Assembly: GCF_000759795.1 (NCBI RefSeq)
Contig: NZ_BBMZ01000006.1
Span: 1 to 40,455 of the forward strand
Reading direction: 5' to 3'
DNA length: 40,455 nucleotides
Source of the DNA: Pseudescherichia vulneris NBRC 102420
GTDB taxonomy: Bacteria > Pseudomonadota > Gammaproteobacteria > Enterobacterales > Enterobacteriaceae
Shown here one piece after another: positions 35,032-40,455 of this stretch. The notes under the pieces are model-generated. The model worked only from the letters and a program-made list of their open reading frames with translations, searched no databases and was not told the origin of the DNA. The position numbers and the translations under genes are program-made. Numbering within the stretch: the first letter of the stretch is position 1; each line of letters opens with the position of its first letter.

Positions 35032-37072
35032 CGAGAACACCTATACCGGGAACGGCACCACCACCGTTTTCCCGTACCAGTTCAGGATTTTTAGTAAGTC
35101 GGATCTGGTAGTCCAGGTCATTGACCTGAATGAAAACGTAACAACCCTGACGCTGGACACTGATTACACCGTCAGCGGTGCCGGTGGATATCGGGGAGGA
35201 AGCGTTACTCTGATGGCTCCTCTTGCCATCGACTGGAGGATATCGATTGTCCGGGAGCTGGAGATCACCCAGGACACTGATTTGCGTAATCAGGGCAAGT
35301 TTTTTGCTGAAACACACGAAGATGTTTTCGACCGCCTGACCATGTTAATCCAGCAAGTATCTCGCCTGTTTGGTCTGGCGCTGCGGAAGCCGTCCAGCAT
35401 TGCAAACTGGTACGATGCTCTTAACAACTACATCCGCAATGTGAAGGATCCACGTGACCCTCAGGATGCAGCGACAAAGAACTATGTTGATACGCTTGCC
35501 GGGAACAACCTCAACAGAACCCTGCGAGTGCCAGAACCGATCAATGAATTGCCTGGTGTTGAAGATCGCCGGAATAAAATGCCTGCTTTCGATAACTCCG
35601 GTAATGCCATTGTCGTTCTCCCTCCATCGGGTTCAGCATCCGATGTGCTGATAGAGATGGCAAAGCCAACTGGTGCCGGATTGTCAGGTTTTAACCCGGC
35701 TATTAATTATCCTGATGGCACGGTTGGCGAGACACTTAAATCTATAAAATCCACTGATGGATTCAATGCAGTAGGAAGGTTTTTAAACCTAAATGAACTT
35801 CGTGCATTCCCTCCCGAGTCGGTTGGAGATGTGGTTTATGTTGTATCTGCGGCAAGCTTATCAATTGAGGATATCCATTATGGCGGTGGCTATTTCCAGG
35901 CTGTCAGGAAGCAATCTCTCGTGGAAGATGGTGGAGTTACCATAGTGCCTCCAAGCGGATCCCTGGTGTGGGTTAGAGTAGATCGTGAATCACCGTGTTT
36001 GACCTGGTTTGGCGTAAGACCTAACAGTAACATTGATAATCAGAACGAAATAAATAAAGCTACATTGTACGGTAAAAATAATCACACATCTTTACTTGCC
36101 CCTTCTGGTGTAATTCAGTACTCAACGGGAGTGCCGATTTATTCACGTAGTGGAATCGTTGGGAAAGGGAAAGATAAAACAATATTTGAGAAAACAACCA
36201 ACAACAAATTTATTGTCGGAACAACATCGCTTGATGCAATGGCGCTGACAATCCCCGATGTTTATGACCCGGATGGTACTGGTGGGGATAGCTTTTGCAT
36301 TCTGGCCGTACTATCAGGAGCAACTTTTAGAAGGAAAAATATAACAGACAGAAGTAACGCCCCTGCGTATTCATTATGGTCTCAGAAATTGGCTGTTTCG
36401 ACAATAAAGGATCTCAGGTTTGAGTGTGGTAACTTTGGATTCTGGGGTGAAAACGTATGGTCAAACATCTTTGAGTCCGTTCAGTTCCTTGGGCTTGGAA
36501 TAGGACAGTATGCTGGCTTCCAAATAAGCAAGTACAGAACCGCTACAGGTTATGCATTATCAGGCACCAGCAATGTCATGAACATGGTACAGATTGCAAA
36601 CTATCAGTTTGGATTTATTGTTGACAACATGCAGTATACAACAATGACCTGCTGCACCGCAGATAGCATATTTCCGATGATTGGCACCGATGAGAAAATT
36701 GCCGCCGCATACGCATTCTATAATCCATTTGGCATAACAATGAATTCTTGTGGTGCTGAAGGTGTTAGAGGTAATCAGATAATAGTTAGAACAGCCAATT
36801 ACATGGATTTTGATGCATCCATAACTGTTAACTCGTTTATTGGTTGCATTGAGCAGCAGAACCCATTGATTTCCACGCCAATATTTAGAATTGAAAATAC
36901 TGCCGGAAGATTCTTATCCGTTATTTTTAATGGTGGGAACCTGATAGCTAACAGCTCTCTTACAAATCTATCTGCAGGATTTATCTCCGGCGCAAACACT
37001 TATGTAAGAACCATTATAACAAGGCTAGACCCACCAACCATTAGTGGTGGGGCTGACTACAAAACACTATAG
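35009..37072 (+). CDS. tailspike / tail fibre with T7-like N-terminal anchor
   Basis: The 687-residue protein starts with a T7 gp17-like anchoring domain (about residues 1-150: NENTYTGNGTTTVFPYQFRI, TLTLDTDYTVSGAGGYRGGS, FFAETHEDVFDRLTMLIQQV), which attaches to the tail nozzle. A linker follows (TLRVPEPINELPGVEDRRNK), then a beta-helix-like receptor-binding/depolymerase domain with right-handed-helix features (SGIVGKGKDKTIF, SLWSQKLAVSTIKDL, YALSGTSNVMNM). The receptor part becomes visibly AT-rich from about 35700, a sign of exchange. It recognises and probably cleaves the O-antigen or capsule. GGAGAAAGG precedes the ATG. Confidence 0.9.
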   Translation: MTVSTEVNENTYTGNGTTTVFPYQFRIFSKSDLVVQVIDLNENVTTLTLDTDYTVSGAGGYRGGSVTLMAPLAIDWRISIVRELEITQDTDLRNQGKFFAETHEDVFDRLTMLIQQVSRLFGLALRKPSSIANWYDALNNYIRNVKDPRDPQDAATKNYVDTLAGNNLNRTLRVPEPINELPGVEDRRNKMPAFDNSGNAIVVLPPSGSASDVLIEMAKPTGAGLSGFNPAINYPDGTVGETLKSIKSTDGFNAVGRFLNLNELRAFPPESVGDVVYVVSAASLSIEDIHYGGGYFQAVRKQSLVEDGGVTIVPPSGSLVWVRVDRESPCLTWFGVRPNSNIDNQNEINKATLYGKNNHTSLLAPSGVIQYSTGVPIYSRSGIVGKGKDKTIFEKTTNNKFIVGTTSLDAMALTIPDVYDPDGTGGDSFCILAVLSGATFRRKNITDRSNAPAYSLWSQKLAVSTIKDLRFECGNFGFWGENVWSNIFESVQFLGLGIGQYAGFQISKYRTATGYALSGTSNVMNMVQIANYQFGFIVDNMQYTTMTCCTADSIFPMIGTDEKIAAAYAFYNPFGITMNSCGAEGVRGNQIIVRTANYMDFDASITVNSFIGCIEQQNPLISTPIFRIENTAGRFLSVIFNGGNLIANSSLTNLSAGFISGANTYVRTIITRLDPPTISGGADYKTL

Positions 37073-37076
37073 TTAG

Positions 37077-37107
37077 GTAAGAGAGCCGGTTAAGCTGGCT
37101 CTCTTAC
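37077..37107. terminator. long hairpin between tailspike and acyltransferase
   Basis: GTAAGAGAGCC (37077-37087) pairs perfectly with GGCTCTCTTAC (37097-37107) over a 9-base loop. It spans the tail-to-tail junction, and the acyltransferase stop (37090-37092) is in the loop. There is no good T tract on either strand, so it may protect the 3' ends or act as a weak bidirectional terminator. Confidence 0.6.
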
Positions 37108-38259
37108 TTGTGAGTAACTTACTTTTTTCTTTATGAAAGTATATTCAATATATTTGAATGTGAAGCATGAAATTATTGATGAGAGCGCAACTACAAAGCA
37201 GGTAATTATTGCGAATTCATTAAAACTAATATTGTATAGTGATTTTGTTGAGTTTATTAATTTAAATGAAACAAACATGACTGGTAAGTGCATCAGGTAT
37301 GAGCTATAACTGACTTCCCCTAAGTAAACCAGTGGTTTTAGTTTAAATATGCTAGGCGGAATCATCACTACCAAAGAGAAAAACAGAGTGATTATGATAA
37401 ATCGCATCTGTCCGTAAGGTGCCATATCTATATTAATTAATGCAATAATAATTGCAATTGCAGCAACTGAGGAAAGCGCGCCAAAAGCCTTGCTGTCAAT
37501 TGGTTTGATTCTATTATAAACCAGTGCAACAAAAGCGCCACTTATGAAATACACCCATAGCGCCGAATTAATGTATGAATCTATAAAGGCTATAACTGAA
37601 ACGAAAATAAAAGAAGGTATTAAGGTTTTATTAGAAGAAATGATAGCGGCGATTATAGGCAGGATCGCGTAAAATTTCCACTCATAAGGAAGTGTCCATA
37701 TTACAGCCGTGAGTGGTTCCATTTTTACCCCCAAAACATGAACATCTCCTCCTAAAAAACCAAAGCTATACATTGAAATCATGCTATATACGCTGCCAAT
37801 TGAGAAGCTGAATTTCTCAGGCGATATTGAAATTGCTATCAATAAAGAGACTGTTATCATAAATATATACAGTGGAGCAAGCCTTTTGATTCTTGAGTAA
37901 AAGAACCGTTTCCAGTCAATATTGTTTTGTGTTTTTATTATCCTGTCGGCAAATAAAAATGCAGTTATGCAAAAGAAAATTTGCACCCCTACCTCTCCTG
38001 ATCTAGCAAAAATATGATAATCAATCTCACTAAAATATGTGTCCTTTACTATGCCAGTATTCATTAAAATAAATACCGCATGGTTCATTACAACCATTGC
38101 GGCCGCCACACCCCTAACCCCATCAATATTAAAAAGCCTTCTTGAGCTGAATTCTATGTGTTTGAATAAACCTGATTTTGAAATGACAAAACAGGATGCA
38201 GTTGATATAAATATTGAAAAAATAATAAATATATTACTGGTCAAAAAAACGCTCATCAT
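37090..38259 (-). CDS. membrane acyltransferase, likely O-antigen-modifying
   Basis: The 389-residue protein is a multi-span acyltransferase-3 (OafA-like). RRLFNIDGVRGVAAAMVVMN with His60 is the family's R/D...H signature, followed by VGVQIFFCITAFLFADRIIK, FYSRIKRLAPLYIFM, IWTLPYEWKFYAILPIIAAI and VSYSSYLMHLPVMFVS. It would transfer an acyl (usually acetyl) group to lipopolysaccharide at the inner membrane. It is AT-rich, antisense to the lysis and tail genes, and convergent with tailspike. This is a lysogenic-conversion pairing that would alter the receptor and exclude superinfecting relatives. Starts at 38259 and 38256 are both possible. Confidence 0.88.
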   Translation of the reverse strand: MMSVFLTSNIFIIFSIFISTASCFVISKSGLFKHIEFSSRRLFNIDGVRGVAAAMVVMNHAVFILMNTGIVKDTYFSEIDYHIFARSGEVGVQIFFCITAFLFADRIIKTQNNIDWKRFFYSRIKRLAPLYIFMITVSLLIAISISPEKFSFSIGSVYSMISMYSFGFLGGDVHVLGVKMEPLTAVIWTLPYEWKFYAILPIIAAIISSNKTLIPSFIFVSVIAFIDSYINSALWVYFISGAFVALVYNRIKPIDSKAFGALSSVAAIAIIIALINIDMAPYGQMRFIIITLFFSLVVMIPPSIFKLKPLVYLGEVSYSSYLMHLPVMFVSFKLINSTKSLYNISFNEFAIITCFVVALSSIISCFTFKYIEYTFIKKKVSYSQVREPA

Positions 38260-38292
38260 GATCCCGTGATTAATTGTTTAGTAAGTGCGTAA

Positions 38293-38347
38293 ATCATACC
38301 ACCACTTCGTTTAGTTCATTGAAAGTTTTTTATCGGTAAAAATTACC
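38293..38347 (-). promoter_or_regulatory. acyltransferase promoter region with an inverted (everted) operator-like dyad
   Basis: On the minus strand TGG-TATGAT (the -10 is 38298-38293) forms an extended -10 element, which would make the acyltransferase promoter active without a strong -35. At 38335-38347 GGTAA-AAA-TTACC is a perfect dyad built from the same half-sites as the operators but in the opposite order. It is in the divergent interval between acyltransferase and holin, and is not a match to the normal operator. Confidence 0.45.
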
Positions 38348-38420
38348 CGCAAACGGATTATTGTGTACTATATGATCACCAACTAAGGGGGTTCATTATG
38401 CACAAAAATCGGTGGCTACC

Positions 38421-38825
38421 ATGTCGGCCTCGCTAACGGTATCAAGTATAAATCAAGGTCTTAGCTTCGGTGCGTTGACAGCATGGCTCGTAGGCGTTCC
38501 ACCGGAGGTAGCAATTGGCGCACTGGCCGGAGCGGTAATATTTGTTACCTCGGCGGTTGAGTATCCAATACGGCGCAGGCTTCTTCTGGCTCTGCTCTCC
38601 TTCATCTGTGGTCTTCTCTTCTTTAAGCCTGCCGCCGCCATCATCATCGGTGTATTCAGCCTGATCCCTACCATCACAGCCAGCTCGTTCGAAACCGGCA
38701 TAGTTTTCTCCGCTGGCGCTTTCGTTGCGAGCATCGTGGCCGTGCGGGTCGGCATCTGGCTTTATCACCGGTCTGACAATCCTGGGCAGATGCTGCCGAA
38801 AAGGGGGGACGATGATCAGCCATGA
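38421..38825 (+). CDS. putative holin with several membrane spans
   Basis: ATG 38421 (MSASLTVSSINQGLSFGAL) is preferred, with GGTGG upstream; GTG 38412 in the same frame is an alternative. The 134-residue protein has about three hydrophobic segments (WLVGVPPEVAIGALAGAVIF, LLLALLSFICGLLFF, AAAIIIGVFSLIPTI, FSAGAFVASIVAVRVGIWL) and a charged C-terminus. The position just before a second holin-like gene and the endolysin, and the pattern of a 'VPPEVAIGALAGAVIF-xxxAVEYP' block, fit phage holins. A strong ribosome site (AAGGGGG) is followed by a 12-codon frame (38398) that overlaps this start and may couple its translation. Confidence 0.75.
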   Translation: MSASLTVSSINQGLSFGALTAWLVGVPPEVAIGALAGAVIFVTSAVEYPIRRRLLLALLSFICGLLFFKPAAAIIIGVFSLIPTITASSFETGIVFSAGAFVASIVAVRVGIWLYHRSDNPGQMLPKRGDDDQP

Positions 38826-39114
38826 ATTTCTGCTCGTAGCTAATGCCATCATCTGCGGCGTGTTGTCGCTGAGGGTTCTGCTGTTCCGCCGGGAGGGGTC
38901 GCGCCATCGCTGGTGGGGCGGCTGGCTTGCCTACCTGGTGATCGTCGTGGCTGCCAGCATCCCGATCCGCATCTTCTACGGACACTACACAACTGTCGAC
39001 TGGGGTGACGTCATCCTGAACGGCGTGTTTCTGGCGGCAATGCTCAAGACAAAGGGCAACGTCGTGCAAATTTTCAAGATAGCCAGAGGTCCACACCATG
39101 AAGATTTCCAGTAA
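38812..39114 (+). CDS. second holin or antiholin-like membrane protein
   Basis: ATG 38812 with AAGGGGGG upstream gives 100 residues; upstream codons of the longer frame overlap the first holin. Three hydrophobic segments (FLLVANAIICGVLSLRVLLF, WGGWLAYLVIVVAASIPI, WGDVILNGVFLAAML) and a short polar end (ARGPHHEDFQ) fit a three-span phage holin. Two holin-like genes in tandem suggest a holin/antiholin or a large-hole plus pinholin pair. The gene overlaps the endolysin start by 17 bases. Confidence 0.75.
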   Translation: MISHEFLLVANAIICGVLSLRVLLFRREGSRHRWWGGWLAYLVIVVAASIPIRIFYGHYTTVDWGDVILNGVFLAAMLKTKGNVVQIFKIARGPHHEDFQ

Positions 39115-39652
39115 CGGCCTGGCCGTGATGAAGCATTTCGAAGACTGCGAGTTGGAGGCATACCCGGATCCCGGCAGCGCCCTGGGTAAAGCGTGCACCG
39201 CCAGAAAACTGCCCATGCGGGATTACCGCCTGATTCCTGACTGGCAGAAGCTCAGCGGATCACCCTGGACTATCGGCTGGGGCCACACCGGGCGGGAGGT
39301 TAAGCCTGGACTGGTATGGCATCAGGCGCAGGCGGATAGAGTTCTGCTTGACGATCTGGCGCGTTTCGAGGCGGGAGTGGATAAGCTCGTCACTATCTCC
39401 CTCAAGCAGGGCCAGTTCGATGCGCTGGTATCGTTCTCCTACAACGTCGGCCTTGAGGCGCTGAAGAACTCCACGCTGCTGGAGATGGTGAACAACAAGC
39501 GGCATGACCAGGCGCTGGCGCAGTTCGCCCGCTGGAACAAATCAGGCGGCCGGGTGCTGAAGGGGTTGGTGCGCCGCCGGGCGGCTGAGTCCTGGCTCTG
39601 GCGTGATGCATCCGGTGCAGAGGCGATCCGCAAGGGAGTGGCTGCAGCATGA
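39098..39652 (+). CDS. endolysin (GH24 muramidase)
   Basis: The 184-residue protein is a T4-lysozyme-type endolysin: catalytic Glu15 in KHFEDCELEAYPDP with Asp24 at the usual spacing, then an inserted loop (about residues 26-50) before PWTIGWGHTGREV, and the C-terminal FDALVSFSYNVG, RWNKSGGRVLKGLVRRRAAE and SWLW. It cleaves the glycan strands of peptidoglycan. No signal or SAR segment is visible, so it should depend on the holin for release. It overlaps the next gene. Confidence 0.92.
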   Translation: MKISSNGLAVMKHFEDCELEAYPDPGSALGKACTARKLPMRDYRLIPDWQKLSGSPWTIGWGHTGREVKPGLVWHQAQADRVLLDDLARFEAGVDKLVTISLKQGQFDALVSFSYNVGLEALKNSTLLEMVNNKRHDQALAQFARWNKSGGRVLKGLVRRRAAESWLWRDASGAEAIRKGVAAA

Positions 39653-39873
39653 TGAACTTCATTAAGTCGCTAATTCCTCGGTGGACCCTTGACACTGTCG
39701 CGCTACAGGAAGCCCATGGTAGTTACGAAATAGTGTGCGTTATTGAAGATGTGCGCCCGGGTGAGACGTTTGACGCCGTGTGTGATCTTCGTGTATTCAC
39801 CTGGTTTTTGTGGTCCTGGCCAGATGGTGAGCCCATCAACCTTCGCGCCTTCACTCCAAAGGTGAATGCATGA
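39649..39873 (+). CDS. small lysis-cluster protein (74 aa)
   Basis: The frame opens ATGATG at 39649/39652, overlapping the endolysin stop. The 74-residue product (MMNFIKSLIPRWTLDTVALQ...) has an acidic middle (VIEDVRPGETFDAVCD) and a Trp-rich part (FTWFLWSWPDGEPINL). There is no signal or lipobox. It is sandwiched between endolysin and Rz genes with overlaps on both sides, so it is a real part of the lysis operon, but its role is unknown. Confidence 0.6.
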   Translation: MMNFIKSLIPRWTLDTVALQEAHGSYEIVCVIEDVRPGETFDAVCDLRVFTWFLWSWPDGEPINLRAFTPKVNA

Positions 39874-40367
39874 TCACCTTCCTGAAGGTGTGGTGGAAGC
39901 CGCTGGCGCTGCTGGCGGTTTTGGCTTTGTTGGTGGCCGGTGCGCGTATCGCCTGGGTTAAGCATGGACAGGCGCAATACGATGCCGGGTACGCAAAGCG
40001 CGGCGAAGATCAGGTAGCTGCAGATAAGCTTACCAGGAAGCAGAGAGAAGAGGAGAATGCCCGCAATGAACGTGAAGCGCAAAACCGTATCGATCAGGCG
40101 CGCAACGATGCTATGCTTGCTGCTCAGCGCGCTGGCGGGCTGCGGAACCAGCTCGATACCATCAGGCAGCAGCTCCGAGAGTATTCCACCGCTAACGGCT
40201 TTGGGTCGTCAGCCGGAGACACCGGCGTATTGCTTGCCGACCTGCTCAGCAAATCTGTCGAACGAAATCGACAACTGGCAGACTACGCTGACCGGGCAAC
40301 TACCGCCGGAGCCATCTGCGAAAGGCAGTACGACTCCCTGACGAAGCGGGGCACTTCTCCCCGGTGA
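39870..40367 (+). CDS. Rz-like i-spanin
   Basis: The 165-residue protein has one N-terminal membrane helix (LALLAVLALLVAGARIAWV, about residues 11-30) and then a long charged coiled coil (KLTRKQREEENARNEREAQN, GLRNQLDTIRQQLREYSTAN). This is the layout of the inner-membrane spanin Rz (DUF2514-like). It bridges the periplasm with the outer-membrane spanin encoded inside the same gene and fuses the membranes in the last lysis step. It ends the gene cluster near the right edge. Confidence 0.88.
   Translation: MITFLKVWWKPLALLAVLALLVAGARIAWVKHGQAQYDAGYAKRGEDQVAADKLTRKQREEENARNEREAQNRIDQARNDAMLAAQRAGGLRNQLDTIRQQLREYSTANGFGSSAGDTGVLLADLLSKSVERNRQLADYADRATTAGAICERQYDSLTKRGTSPR
40066..40341 (+). CDS. 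Rz1-like o-spanin lipoprotein nested in Rz
   Basis: In another frame inside the Rz gene, ATG 40066 (MNVKRKTVSIRRATMLCLLL) starts a 91-residue lipoprotein. A basic n-region and a hydrophobic stretch lead to the lipobox LSALAGC, with Cys26 as lipidated residue, followed by a Pro/Ser-rich mature part (TSSIPSGSSSESIPPLTALG). AGGAG lies about 10 bases upstream; ATG 40057 is an alternative. Nested Rz1-type genes are the rule in such lysis cassettes. It anchors in the outer membrane and pairs with Rz. Confidence 0.85.
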   Translation: MNVKRKTVSIRRATMLCLLLSALAGCGTSSIPSGSSSESIPPLTALGRQPETPAYCLPTCSANLSNEIDNWQTTLTGQLPPEPSAKGSTTP

Positions 40368-40455
40368 CGGTATATAAAACGGTACGGTACAATACTGACA
40401 ACTTAAAAATATATATATATCAGTACTTTGTTTTTACTGTAAACAATCGAGTGGG
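40368..40455 (+). promoter_or_regulatory. right end: possible outward promoter and AT-rich tract
   Basis: GTGACG (40364-40369), an 18-bp spacer and TACAAT (40388-40393) could form a rightward promoter leading out of the window. The same ten bases GTGACGGTAT occur at the integrase promoter (132-141). An AT-rich run and inverted TACTG/CAGTA arms follow (40393-40428). No gene is present and no copy of the left-end 17-bp repeat is seen. Confidence 0.35.

Noticed and set aside
132..40373. GTGACGGTAT shared by the left and right ends as an att core
   Set aside because: Ten bases only, near-copies occur inside the integrase gene, and both copies are better explained as promoter -35 elements.
40393..40428. 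Second LexA-like box at the right end (TACTG ... CAGTA)
   Set aside because: The arms are too far apart and CTGA replaces the conserved CTGT.
1..40455. tRNA genes, CRISPR arrays, insertion sequences or rRNA
   Set aside because: None found by eye: no cloverleaf with a TTC arm, no regularly spaced repeats, no transposase-like frames.

Overview
This window is an essentially complete temperate podovirus, probably a prophage of an enterobacterial host. The evidence is a coherent order of phage modules, GC-rich enterobacterial-style coding with good Shine-Dalgarno sites, and an O-antigen-type acyltransferase beside the tailspike. Gene order and protein families (connector-type portal, Bbp16/Bbp19-like proteins, an epsilon15 gp10-like capsid staple, T7-type adaptor/nozzle/core proteins, acyltransferase, lysis genes next to integrase) point to the epsilon15/phiV10 (Uetakevirus-like) group. 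That assignment is inference from recalled families, not a search.

Layout: integrase (198-1451, +); a compact leftward early operon (1452-6150, -) of overlapping small genes, an MT-A70 adenine methylase, PerC-like and AlpA-like regulators, RecT and a YqaJ-type exonuclease; a divergent immunity switch (double-HTH repressor 6306-6950 -, Cro-like 7050-7280 +); a rightward early region (7420-13270) with a C5 cytosine methylase that hosts a second gene in another frame, a DnaT-like replication protein, a RuvC-like resolvase and a chain of small Ea22-type genes; terminase (13375-16418) whose large subunit carries an intein in its Walker A motif, followed by an HNH endonuclease; a roughly 0.8 kb gene-free stretch; head, tail and ejection genes (17757-34523); a small leftward gene behind a near-consensus LexA box (34556-34816); tailspike (35009-37072); an AT-rich acyltransferase (37090-38259, -); and lysis genes (38421-40367).

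The most striking feature is regulatory. A dyad, TTACC-N5-GGTAA, occurs perfectly 9 times and with one or two mismatches 5 more times, always between genes and usually just after a hairpin or terminator and just before a gene or operon. Three copies lie in the repressor/cro intergenic region, as in a lambda-type operator. The others precede integrase, the left operon, the methylase region, the resolvase operon, terminase, the portal operon and tailspike. This suggests that one repressor silences every transcription unit directly, without a visible Q- or N-type antiterminator.

The repressor has two HTH domains and no visible LexA/S24 peptidase domain, so RecA-stimulated self-cleavage is not expected. 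The 86-aa gene behind the LexA box is therefore an attractive candidate antirepressor or SOS-induction switch. The other notable elements are the TerL intein, which carries the Trp-Cys-Thr signature of class 3 inteins with Ala1 and a LAGLIDADG endonuclease, and the 861-base dual-coding region inside the cytosine methylase gene.
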